From Henckelia pumila (lineage: Eukaryota > Streptophyta > Magnoliopsida > Lamiales > Gesneriaceae), in contig NC_133122.1 of the NCBI RefSeq assembly GCF_033568475.1, positions 81,243,442 through 81,307,441 on the forward strand: 64,000 nt of DNA, written 5' to 3'. Positions 1 to 11,226 of the stretch are shown here, piece after piece; within the stretch, counting starts at the first letter, position 1, and each line of letters starts with the position of its first letter. The translations under genes and the position numbers were made by a program. The notes below the pieces were generated by a model. It worked only from the letters and a program-made list of their open reading frames with translations, did no database searches and was not told where the DNA came from.

Positions 1-30
1 TCTCATCATATTATTTATTTATGTATTAAT

Positions 31-90
31 TATTTATTTTACATCAATCAAATCATTAATTATTTATTTTATATCAATCAAATCATTCAA
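31..90. repeat. Tandem duplication of a 30-bp AT-rich unit
   Basis: Two adjacent 30-bp copies (31-60 and 61-90) differ at only a few positions. Both contain the string TCAATCAAATCATT. The flanks (1-405) are AT-rich and I see no gene in them. Confidence 0.6.
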
Positions 91-405
91 TTTAAATTAC
101 TATATTACCCCTATAAATAATATTATTCATATTTTATTTATTTTTAAAAGGACAAAATAGTAATTTATCATTCTTATATAAAATTTAATCAATCAAATCA
201 AAATCAAATAAAATCAACTATAATCTATCAATCAAATCAATTACTTTATTAACTATCATTTTTATTTATTTTTTATTACATTTTATTATTTATCCACATA
301 TTATTTATCATATCACACGAACCAAACAGTACCAAACTGTATTCATGAATAAAAAAAATGAACTTCAATTTCACATTCTTCTTTAGCAGGCACCGATGAG
401 ATTTA

Positions 406-705
406 GAGCCCTTTCGGAAACAATAGACAATTTAAGAAAATCACTTATTTTTTTTTTAAAAAGTGATTTTTTTTAAAATTATGTGTTTGGTTACAATAGC
501 CGTTTTTAAAACACTTATTTAAGCCAAAATAAGTGTTTTTTTAAAAGCCAAAAATTTTGGCTTTTTGGCTTCTGCTTATATTTTAATTTAAAAAATCATT
601 TTTTTAATATTTATCCAAACACTAAAACTGTTTCTGTTTTTTTTTAATAAAAACATTTTAATAATTACTTTTTTAACTCAATATCATTTATATCCAAACG
701 GGCTC
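406..705. mobile_element. MITE-like 300-bp element
   Basis: The segment opens with GAGCCCTTTCGGAAAC and closes with GTTTGGATATAAA read on the other strand after GAGCCC, giving imperfect terminal inverted repeats of about 13 bp. The interior is AT-rich, non-coding and foldable: AAGCCAAAA and TTTTGGCTT occur as facing copies near 550. No clean target duplication is visible, so the superfamily is unknown; hAT or Harbinger derivatives are both possible. It lies about 0.6 kb upstream of the first gene, inside its putative promoter region. Confidence 0.45.
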
Positions 706-1321
706 TTTGACAAATCCAACAAAGAAAAAGATACCTGTCACTCATATTAGGACACGTAGGCACTTTGACATTCCTTTTCACTCATCCTGCTTTGTCGGCA
801 TGTACAACGCGCTTCATGGACAGTACCAGGGAAAATTTAGTTGGGAATCGAATTAAAGCATAACATTGTGCTCTCCCTCTTTTACTATTTCATTCATCAT
901 TTCGAATCCAAACATATCCAATAATCCATCATTCATCCCCACATCCTCCTCCTCCTTTTTAATTCCTAAAACACAATTCTAGCTGTAAAGATTCTGAGAG
1001 AGGATTTATGCTGGCCGGCCTTAATTTAAGTCATATCTCAATCTCCGTCTGTCCCTTTTCTTATACTAGCAGATCAAAACGATGTTGATGGAACTGTCTG
1101 TAATGTCCCAGTTTTTATCATGACCAAGATTTGTAAGATCTAAAATTCTTTTATTCTCCTTCTTTTTCTTTACATTATTTGATTGTAGTTCTGATCTGGG
1201 TCTTTGATTGATATGTGCTTATCATCTCAAGATTCAATTTCTACTTGCGGCACAGGTGTGGACATTGGGGGCCGAAAGAGTGAGTCTTGATCTAGTTGTA
1301 GCTCTGACGAAACAGCGAAAA
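706..1321 (+). promoter_or_regulatory. Upstream region and 5' leader of the USO1-like gene
   Basis: This non-coding stretch separates the MITE-like element from the first exon. It is pyrimidine-rich near 890-970, as plant 5' leaders often are. A TATA-like string (TTATACTA) near 1060 is the only promoter-like motif I see, and it is weak. The transcription start cannot be fixed from sequence alone. Confidence 0.3.
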
Positions 1322-4300
1322 ATGCCGAGGCAAGGGCATAGAGCTGCAATAATGGAGGGGGGGCTAATGCCCACCAAGATCCGGAAAAGGGGATGCTCAT
1401 CCTCTTCATCTACATCTTCAAGAATTCGTAGCCACAGATTGAATAAGCGTGCCATTTTGGTAGGCAAGAATCGAGCCGGGCTCAGTATCGGCCATGGAGG
1501 ATCCAGATCCACCACGCCGGTACCCGTGTGGAGAACTACCCCTTTAAGGAGCGCCATTGAGTCTCCCATGTGTTCTCAGAGTGCAAAGTCCGCCCAGCCT
1601 GTATCAGCAAGAAGGCTTGCTGCCACCCTGTGGGGAATGAATGATATTCATTCCCCGAAAATGAGTGAGCGTAATGTGGAGATGATAAAGCAGCACTGGA
1701 AGATGGATGGTGTAAAGACGGTTTCTAAGAGGGAAAAAATGCAACCTGGATGGGGATTGCACTTGGGATCACGATATTTGCCACCACATTTGTCAGATCC
1801 ATCACATAGCCCGACTATTTCGGAGGTGGGGTGCTGATTCTTTGCTTTTAATACCTTAAACGTATGCAGTTTGATTTGTACGTTCGTATCTTGGAGGTTT
1901 ACATCCATAGAAAACAATATTGTGGCGTGTAAGGTGTTATGTAATGTTGTGATGCTTCAGGTCCCTGCACACTTCCCTTTATGTTCTGGATCAAATTGTA
2001 ATTTCATTAGTGTTGCTGGACTTTTGTAGAAAAACCTAGGAACTGTTTCCATTTATAATTTGATTTTGTTTAGTCTAAAGAAGGAAAAAAAGTATTTTTT
2101 TTGGGAATTAATTGCCATAGCTTGGAGATTACTCCCATATTTACCAATGTTTGAGGTGTTCCTCTTCATCAAAGTTACTGGTTGTCTATGTGAAGTTTTT
2201 ATTGGTTTAAGGAAGAAACATTGTTTTTGTTGTATGAAATGCTGTTAAAAGCAATTTGTGAATTGCTTAAATCACACAATTCCGATGGTAAATTTGCTTG
2301 ATGTAGTTTCAATGAGTCGTTATGTGATATGTTTTGTTTACTGATTTTTGCATTGGGTTAGAACTTAAATTGTCAAGGAAACTATTAGCACATGTTTGCT
2401 CGATGACAAAAGCCTTTGGCCATCATATTGCAGTGTGGTCATAAGATTCGTTGAGGAGCATCCCAATAACTTGTGTAACTGTTCATGTGATACTGCAATT
2501 GAAACACCGTGTTTAGGTTACAAGATGATTTCAAAGATTTGAATTTCACTATTTCCGTAGACGGTATAGCTTTTGGCAGGCCGAAGAACGTTTTGGTATC
2601 AAAATGTCATCTTGATAGGGTTCCCATGTTTACATGCTCTCAAATGACCTTACATGTATTTCTAGTGTGCCATGGAAGAAATACTGCCTGTTTACATTAA
2701 TGGTATGCGCTTCAGAGGATATTGTCAAATTCGTACACGTTGTATTTAACTTTCATTTCTCCATCCTTGTTTGTTGTTTGTATGCTATTCAATGTACAAT
2801 ATTATGTTTAAATGAATCTTCTTTCTTATTTTGTTATATTATTTTTTTTTGTATTTGGTAGAAAATGGATCGATCTGGAATGGGTAGTCATCAGAGAAGG
2901 AGCCCTTCAGTTTCTCAAAGGCTTAGGTCCGCATACCAAAATGTGGGAGCTCTTGATTCTTTTAGCACTGCCAGTTTCATGGAGGTAAAGAATTTTCCCT
3001 GCATGATAATTGATATTTAGGTTGCATTTAGATTGGAAATTTGGGTTTGATGAAAAATTTAAAGGAAGGATTTAAGATGTTTCTATGTGGGAATGAATTT
3101 GAATTTCACTACCATGATTCAAAAAATAAATTGTCGTAGATTTAAAATCCATTGTTAAATGGATTTAATAATTTATCCAAACAAACCAATGGATTTGTTA
3201 TTATGCATTTGAAATCCTTAGCTTCAATTCTATTGGCCAAAATGTAATCTAATATATAATTTTCGCATCTCGGATTATACTTTTCGTGTCACTTTTGTTC
3301 CTGTTAATATCGTACCACCATAAGGCTTTTGGAAAATTCTTTTGGAACATTCACATGTAAGCATGAATTTCAGATAGAGACTCGATCCCGAGCCCCGACT
3401 TCAAGTGGATCAGTTAGTGGTAATAGGAACCGTTTGAAGGACGCAAGTAATGCTCTGACCACTTCTAAAGAGCTCTTAAAAATCATCAACCGAATCTGGG
3501 CTCGTGCAGATCCACCTTCATCTAGCATGTCTCTAATCTCAGCCCTCAATGCTGAGCTTGAGAGAGCTCGTCTTCAAGTTAATCAGTTTATCCAAGAATA
3601 TCGCTCTGATAAAAGAGAGATAAACCATCTCATTAAGTGTTTTGCTGAAGAAAAGGCATCATGGAAAAGTAAAGAACAGCAAGTTGTGGATGCTGCGGTT
3701 GAGACTATTTCTGGTGAACTAGAGATAGAGCGAAAATTAAGGAGGCGACTCGAGAGCTTGAATAAAAAACTTGGGAAAGAATTAGCTGATATTAAGGTGT
3801 CATTCTTGAAGGCAGCTAAAGAGTTGGAAAGTGAGAAACGAGCTAGAGAAATTACCAAACAAGTGTGTGATGAATTAACTCGGAATATTGATGAGAGGGC
3901 TGAAGTAGAAATGCTAAAACGGGATTCTGTTAAATCATTTGAGTCTAAGTATCAATTCGAGGAGAAAAATTCTGCAATTAAGAAGTTAAGGAAACAATTG
4001 GAAGGTTTCCTTGGAACAAAACGAGACAAAGAAGTTGAGAATGGGCCGTATTTGAGTAAGGCTAAAGCTGGTTCTCATCAAAATGAGCAAGAAGAAAGAA
4101 ATGGAGTAGTAGAAGATCTCACAGAGAGTAAAGAAGACTCAGGGGACAGTGATCTTCATTCTATTGAATTGAACCCGGATAAGAATAACAATAATAAAGG
4201 GTACAAGTGGGCTCGTGCCTCTGCTGTTGACCGTGAGTCTAGGAAATTGGTGGTTAACAATGAAATCATGATTCGAAACTCTGTCTCCGGGCATGTTGCT

Positions 4301-4681
4301 TGGAGGAGTGGTTCTATTCAAAGGAGTGTGTCGGATTGTGTTGAATCTGCCATCCAAGATGCGAGTAGTCCATACCTGGGTGAAGGTGTAGACAGGGCAA
4401 GATATCTACTCGAGAGACAAGCTCAAAATAGAAGCCATCTTGACGATACTTTTAGACACAAATCGAGCATGGGTCTCAAAGATCACGCACTATCAACTTA
4501 TAAGTTACCACTGGCCAGAGACTATCACAGTCTATCCGAGCAAAATGAGCAATCATGGTCTTCGCTGGATCCTTACACTACGATTCAGGAAAAATCACGT
4601 GCCATTCAAATGACCAGTTCAAAATCCAGAGTGGCAGATACCAGAGGGGAAAGCCAGAGTACTAGAAGATCGAAATGGTAA
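1322..4681 (+). CDS. USO1-like coiled-coil protein, three exons (1322-1825, 2862-2984, 3374-4681)
   Basis: The predicted protein has 644 residues and belongs to the plant family annotated as intracellular protein transport protein USO1-like (Arabidopsis At1g50660/At3g20350 type). Its biochemical role is not established. Exon 1 carries the family's N-terminal blocks KIRKRGCSSSSS, KRAILVGK, TTPVPVWR, SARRLAATLW and LPPHLSDPSHSP. Exon 2 encodes 41 residues. Exon 3 holds a long charged coiled coil (about residues 259-430) and a polar tail ending RRSKW. All junctions are phase 0 with GT/AG ends: GAG|gtgggg to gtag|AAA, and GAG|gtaaag to cag|ATA. I chose the ATG at 1322 (MPRQ) because relatives start this way; in-frame ATGs at 1208, 1352 and 1370 are alternatives. 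Compared with what I recall of the family, the coiled coil lacks about 25-30 residues (the REEVEKER...EERVQMKL block) after LKRDSVK. The frame is otherwise intact, so this may be a diverged paralogue. Confidence 0.85.
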
Positions 4682-6161
4682 CCTTTCTGTTGTATTACAA
4701 CTACTTTCACAAGACTAGTTCAAGAATCCGAAACAATTTTAAAATTCTTGAGGTGTTGCAATCCTGTTCACCTCAACTTTGATCAAGAAATCCCAAGAAG
4801 TTGATATTTAGTTGGTTCATGAAAAACAATGGATAACTTCCAAGCTATCCGGTTGTTACTTTCCTCATGTACTCGATGTAGATTTAACCTATCAGTATTA
4901 CTGCTGAAAGTGTGGCCTAAAAAGCCGTTTATAAGTGTGAAAACCGGTGGTTGTACAGAAGCATATATTGAAACAAGTTGGGCTGTTTTAGTGGTTCTAT
5001 GTCATTACTTGTGTGTCATTTTCTTGCCGATTATGATACCCATTTTTACTCGTGCGAACTTGCTGCAATAACATAAAGCACAAGTTATATTTTACATCAA
5101 AGTCGTGCCTATTTCAAACATAGAGCAGCTGTTCAAGAAATGAAACTGAGTTAGCCCCCACAACCCACGCCACCACCCAACGAAGACATAATGTATTTCT
5201 TGTTATCTATGCAAGTTCTTTGGGTGAGATCTTTTCTACTTTTCCCATAATAACTCTCATTTATATAGGATAATATCTTCTTTTTTTTTAACTCCTATTA
5301 TTATATGGGGTTTTTACCATTTTAATCCCTTGTATTTGAGATGTATCAGAAATAGTGTTTTTTTTGGCCCTTTACAACTGAGGTGGGTATCTAATCTATG
5401 GGAAGTTCGTTTTTTGGCCATCAAATGGTTACACACCCATATGAAATTGGACCAATCATGGCCTAGCACCCTACAGAGAAGTAGTCCCTTTTTAGGGTCG
5501 AAAAAACCCTACTCTAGATATGATACCCACACAAGTGAGATTTGAACCAAACATCTCCTCATTCTTGGGGCCTGTATTACACAAATTCTGAGTTTTTCAA
5601 AATCTGTATCATAAAAGTTTTGAGTGAACTGATTTTGAACATTCTCTCTCAGCCGTTGGTTGTCAATAATTAAGGCATATGAAATACATATGTTTAATTT
5701 TCCTCCAAAATTGAATATTAATATAAATATGATAATTAAATTTTCTTCTGCCCAGTGGTTTGGAACCAAAACAATTTTAGTTTTCTGAAAAGTATTGAAG
5801 CATTATTCCTAATATTTTAATATTATATGTTTATAATTGAATATTTCTTTCTTTTTTTACAAGTAGTATTTTTTTGAAAAACAATAAAACAATTTTTTTG
5901 GGAAAAAATTTTGAACATGAAATAATTATTGGAATATTTTCTCCCAATCCTAAAACAAACCACTGTATGCCGCAACACATTGATTTCTTATTGAAAAAAT
6001 ATAAGTCTATGGATCGACTTTAATTATCAATAAATTATTTGGTACTGTGCAGTGTGCACCGAACAAACAGCCCATTGAGAGGGCTTTTTCGAAAAATCTG
6101 ACCACTCAAATTTTTAAAAACTTACCACTTTTGAGTATTGTAATGTAATGTAATACATACA
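4682..6161. other. 3' flank and intergenic region
   Basis: The first few hundred bases are presumably the 3' untranslated region of the USO1-like gene; an AATAACATAAA string near 5070 could serve polyadenylation. The rest is AT-rich with scattered short ORFs that resemble nothing I know. I find no RNA gene or clear transposon here. Confidence 0.4.
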
Positions 6162-8228
6162 ATGGCTTGGGAAAGCGAAGGCCCGGCGATAGGAATCGAT
6201 TTGGGCACTACTCATTCATGCGTAGCTGTGTGATATCACGATCGAGTTCAGATCATACCCAATGATCAGGGAAACCGCGTCACGCCTTCCCTTGTAGCGT
6301 TCAATGAAACCGAACGTCTCATCGGTGATGCTGCTGAGAATGTTATGGCCATTAACCCCACTAACACAGTCTTTGGTGAGACATTATTAATAAATATAAA
6401 TACGAATTCCTTCGTTCTTTCACTAGTCACGTACTTAAAGGGTATTGCTTTTGTCGGATTTATGTGTATCATATATGATAATGATATTGTATAGTTTGCA
6501 GACTATAAAATTTTCTTTTTGGAAGAAAAAATGCTGCCATCTGATGTGTATTTGGATGGTAGTCTTGTTCATATGTTATATCAATGTTTGCAGATGTGAA
6601 AAGATTGATTGGTAGGAGATTCAGTGACCCTTTGGTCCAAAGAGACGTGAAGCACTGGCCTTTCGAGGTCGTTTGTGGCGCTAATGACAAGCCCATGATT
6701 GTAGTTGACTACAAAGGTCAAAAGAAGCCATGTGTTGCTGAAAAGATTTCTTCCATGGTTCTCACCAAGATGAAAAAGATTGCCGAAGATTTTCTTGGAT
6801 TTAAAGTAAAAAATGCTGTTATTACTGTACCTGCCTGCTTCAATGATTCACAGAAGCAGGCAACCCGGATCGCCGGAATCATTTCTGGGCTCAACGTCTT
6901 GCGTATCATAGTTGAACCAACTGCTGCAGCCATTGCCTACGGTCTTGACAAAATGTTCAGCAGCTCTGATAAGAAGAACGTGCTTATTTTTGACCTTGGC
7001 GGTGGCACTTTCGATGTTTCTATTCTCACTATAGAGAAGAATACCTTCAAGGTGAGGTCAACTGCAGGTGACACACACCTTGGAGGAGAGGATTTCGACA
7101 ATAGAATGGTGAACCATTTTGTGGAAGAGTTCAGCAGGAAGCACAAAATGGACATAAGTGGCAACCCCCGGGCATTGGGAAAGTTGAGGATAGCTTGTGA
7201 GACGGCCAAGCGGAATCTATCTTTTATGTTACATACAACTATTGGGATTGACTCTTTGTACAAGGGAATCGATTTTGAGTGGAAAATAGCACGTGCCAAA
7301 TTCGAGGAGCTAAACATGGACTTGTTTGAGGAATGCATTGGTCATGTCCTAAAGTGTTTCGGATGCGGGGATGGACAAGGAAAGCATTGATGATGTAGTG
7401 CTTGTAGGTGGATCCACTAGAATTCCAAAGGTGAAACAATTGCTTCAAGATTTCTTTGATGATAAGGAGCTATGCAAAAGCATTAACCCGGATGAAGCCG
7501 TAGCCTACGGTGCTGCAGTTCAAGCAGCGAATTTGGCTGGGCAGGGTTGTGATGAGATTTGAGACCTGGTGTTATGGGATTTCACCCCTCTCTCTCTCGG
7601 TGAGGCTATTAGAGGGGATAAAATGGATGTAGTAGTTCCAAAGAATACCACAATTCCTACTAAGAAGGAACGAAGATATCGTACTTCTTGTGATAACCAA
7701 ACTATTGTGGCAATCGAAGTGCACGAGGGTGAAAGGCCTAGAGCAAGCGACAACTTCTTGTTGGGTAAATTTGATTTGTCTGGAATTCCTCCGGCACCGA
7801 AAGGCGTGGCAAAAATAAACGTGTGCTATGATATTGATGTTAATGGTATCTTAACTGTGACTGCTGAAGACAGAACAACTGGTAATACTAACAGCATTGT
7901 AGTCAGCAATGTTACAAGCATACTGTCTGCTGATGAGATTGAGAGAATGTTGAAGGAAGCAGAGAAATTTAAGTCAGAAGACGACGAGCTTAGAAAGAAA
8001 TTCGAGGCGAGAAATTCTCTAGAAGATTATGTGTACCGCATCAGAGATACTTTTTTGAACAAAAACAATGCTGGTGAATTGCCATATAGCGAAGCCAAAA
8101 AAATGGAAGACAAGATCAAGTCTACTATCCAATGGTTGGATGAAAACAGAGTCACAGAAATAGACGTTTTTGAGGATAAAAGAAAGGAGCTGGAGAGCAT
8201 GTGGGATCCTTTCATTACAAAATTCTAG
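6162..8228 (+). pseudogene. HSP70 (heat shock cognate 70 kDa) pseudogene, one intron
   Basis: The reading starts MAWESEGPAIGIDLGTTHS, continues to 6375, is interrupted by a GT-AG intron (6376-6593), and resumes at [13 protein letters not shown]. All three HSP70 signatures are present: [23 protein letters not shown] and [13 protein letters not shown]. Three lesions break it. Codon 24 is TGA where family members have Trp (6231-6233). One base is missing near 7355, in the equivalent of CLRDAKMDK. A TGA sits at 7560-7562 just before the substrate-binding domain. The substrate-binding part is strongly diverged, and the frame stops at 8228 without the cytosolic EEVD tail. The repaired length would be about 615 residues against about 650 for the family. 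An intact gene of this type would encode an ATP-driven cytosolic chaperone. It most resembles the lineage-specific HSC70-like paralogues that many dicots carry. Confidence 0.9.
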
Positions 8229-8552
8229 CTTGAGGATTTTGATTTGGTGTATTTTCGGTTCTGAATTATTATTATGCATGATTTGAACTATTTTCCTTTT
8301 TTTTTTTTAAAATCTTTTTCAACGCTATGTTTCTTGATTTTATTGAATTAAACCATACAACCAAGAACAAATTACTCTCTGAAGTCATAGTGTTTCAATT
8401 ATTCCAAAACGTAGACATTTCTCCACTTAACTGTTATGTGCTTTTTCTTTTTTAATACCTTTTCTCCACCATGGTTCTACGACTTTTCGATTCTAATTTC
8501 ACCCTTTGCAAACATTTCTCAAATAAAATGCAGTTTGATGTCAGCATGCTTT
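8229..8552. other. Non-coding 3' flank of the HSP70 pseudogene
   Basis: AT-rich sequence with homopolymer tracts. I see no gene, RNA or repeat boundary in it. Confidence 0.4.
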
Positions 8553-8852
8553 TGTAATACCCCGAAATTGGGTCTAGTTTTAACATTAAACAACAAGTTT
8601 CGAATTTTCAGAAATTCTATAAACCAGTTTATTCAATCATAAAAGTGAAATACATTGTCTTACATAAACCCGAAATTTAATTGTCATTACAATTCTTAAC
8701 TGAAAAGAACTAAACTTAATACTCAGCGACTTAATACATTTAAATGGAAACATAAACTAAACTTCATCAGTTTATTGGTCTTCTTCATCAGCCAATAACT
8801 GGTTTTTCTCATATTCTTTTAGCTCATCTTCGCTCTTATCGTAGATGGGTGG
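8553..8852. mobile_element. Fragment of unknown origin: LTR-like start or 3' end of a minus-strand gene
   Basis: The segment begins TGTAATACCCCGAAATTGG, which resembles the first bases of Ty3-type LTRs (compare TGTAACGCCCCG in element T). On the minus strand, however, 8768-8849 reads as a charged C-terminal tail ending LLADEEDQ and a stop, followed by AT-rich sequence that could be a 3' untranslated region. Neither reading can be proved here. It is cut off at about 8853 by the first recognisable sequence of E0. Confidence 0.3.
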
Positions 8853-9121
8853 TGAAGAGAATATTTATTTCCTAAAAATCCCTTAAAGTCTTAAAAGATT
8901 TATGTAAGTCTTATGCCTTGTTTGGACTTGATGTTTCTTGGACATAAAGGTTATGTTACTTATTTCCTTAGTTATAAGATTTGAGATATTATTATATTTT
9001 ATTATAATATTTATTTATCTCATATCTTAATAATCTTTTTTTTATCTTTGTAGATTTAATTTGATCAAAAGAAATAAGATCAAGACATCTTGAAGAATCC
9101 CACGCCTACAAGGAAACAATC

Positions 9122-10776
9122 TGTTAGAACCTAATGGGGGAATTTAGGTTCTATTGACAACTTTAGCAATTTAAAACGATTATGCTAGTACGCAAGCGGA
9201 AGACTTAAAGCAATTAATAATAAGTACGGTAAATAAATACGTAATGTAAATAAAAGGGATAAGAGATGTTTATGGAAGTTCGACGATAAATCGTCTACGT
9301 CTCCCCTTCTTGGTTAAGATCGATTAACCAAGGATCCACTAGCACTTCAACGTCTTGGCCTTGATGGCTCCAAGGATAGCCGTACAACTCAACACGATCA
9401 CCGCGCCGATACAACTCAAACTCTTGGCCTTAAGGGCTCCAAGGATAGCCTCAACACAACACACTTGGCTTCACACTCAAGTGCTTACAACGATAGCACA
9501 ACACACTTGGCTTCACACTCAAGTGTTTACAACAATAGCACAACCAACTCACAAACTATTTTTACAAACACTCTCAAATATTTGAATATATCACACACAC
9601 ACTTTGATAGTGAGAAATTGCTTGCAAAAGAGAGAAGAGATGAGTTGGGATGTCTCCAAATGAACTTGGATGACCTCTATTTATAGTTGGCAAAGATTTG
9701 AATCTTATTTGAGTGCTTGGAGCGTGTGTTAAGAAGTCAAGGAGTGACAAAAAGTGTTCGGCGCCGCTGCCTACTTTTTCCTAGCACTGAGCGGATTTTG
9801 TGGAAAAATCATATCTTCCAATCTAACCGTTGGATTGATCTGAAATTTGAACTGAAGCTTCAAAACATCTGGATCTTCATTCTGAACGGTGAAGATTGGA
9901 TTTTAACGAGTCAAACATTTCCAGTAATTTTCGGAAGTCACTTCATCAAGTTTTCAAACTTGTTTTGTGCAACAAAATTAAAAAATTCATATCTCCATAT
10001 CCATCCGTTGGATTGATCTGAATTTTGGACAGAGGTTGTAAAACATCCTAAATTTGAATATGATTGGTGAAGATTTGATTTAGATGTTTCAAACAATCCC
10101 AGTTAATTTCTGAAGTTGAATCTTCATCATTTTCTTCATGTTATGCAGAAATAGATACTGTGCAACCTTTGTGGAAAAATCATAACTCCATATCTAGCCG
10201 TTGGATTGATATGAAATTTTTATATAAATTTTAAAACATCCTTATATTGATTTTGATCGGTGGAGATTTGATTTTGATATATCAAGCACGTCTTGTAATT
10301 TTCCGAATTTGATTCTTCATCCTTCACTTCAAGTTCTGCAGAAATAGGTACTGCACAACTTTTGTGGAAAAATCATAACTTCATATCTAGCCGTTGGATT
10401 GCTCTCAAATTTGGACAGCACATGTAAAACTTCCTCATCACGATTATGATCGGTGAGATCGGATTTCAATGCCTAGAAAAGTCCCAGTAATTTTCGGAAG
10501 TTGCTACTCCATACTTTGGCTTCTTCTTGTCTTTTTCTTCATATCTCTTAACAATGTTTCATCCATTCAATGAGCAATACAAGACTTTATAAATAAATGT
10601 ATAGCTTCAAAATATCTTCCAAGAATTTAATCATCAATAAATCTAATCTGTAAAATCTCACTTTAAATGGTTAGTAACAATTAACCGAGTTTTGTAATAA
10701 TCAAAACATAATATTATGAGACTTGTTAATGCATTAAAAACATTAATCGAGATTTGTATGCGTTTAAGGCGTAACA
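9122..10776 (-). repeat. A1 3' LTR (left copy)
   Basis: Boundaries TGTTAGAACC...AAGGCGTAACA, 1655 bp. On the minus strand a TATA box (TATAAATA) is encoded at about 9678-9685, next to AGAGGTCATCC. U3, to the right of it, contains about 190-bp tandem repeats. The short frames in it are duplicated in the other LTR and are not genes. Confidence 0.92.
9795..10505 (-). repeat. Four imperfect ~170-200-bp tandem repeats in the A1 U3 (left LTR)
   Basis: Each unit has, on the + strand, AAAAATCATA followed by a CCGTTGGATTGAT core, then AAATTTGGAC, AAACATC and GGTGAAGAT. Units start near 9797, 9969, 10160 and 10358. The array lies upstream of the TATA box in element sense. The last two units also share TTCTGCAGAAATAGGTACTG at their joins. 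Confidence 0.8.
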
Positions 10777-10790
10777 ATCTCCCTCTTTTT
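10777..10790 (-). other. A1 polypurine tract
   Basis: AAAAAGAGGGAGATT-like purine run on the minus strand, directly before the 3' LTR. In retrotransposons this primes plus-strand DNA synthesis. Confidence 0.75.
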
Positions 10791-11226
10791 GATGATCATA
10801 AAACTTGGTTAAATAGGAGAAATAAATGTACAATATTAAATAAATAATTTAAATTTGCACAATATATTTGCATGAATAAAACTTCCCCTAAATTAAACAA
10901 TTAGCTAAGAAGAGAATTAAAAATTTGTTTATCAAATAACCAATTTTATTCTCCATGCATTTAACCTTACTAACTCTTCCCCTTAGTTAAAGTATTTAAC
11001 CAAACTAATTCTCCCTCTTTTTGTGATAATCAAAAAGACTGGAAAAGTAAATGCAAAACATGATAATTGAATATAATTTTTAAAATGCAACACATAAATT
11101 TCACATAAAATGTGAGCTTTATAACTTTGAATAAATACAATTAATTTGTATTATCCAAAATTAAGTTGTTCGAATTTTATATTAAACTCCCCCTTAATAT
11201 GAAATTAAATTTATGTCCACAAGTGA

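Noticed and set aside
9355..9585. 76-codon frame repeated at 16114-16344
   Set aside because: Duplicate LTR sequence of A1 containing a small tandem repeat (ACACTTGGCTTCACACTCAAG). It is not a gene.
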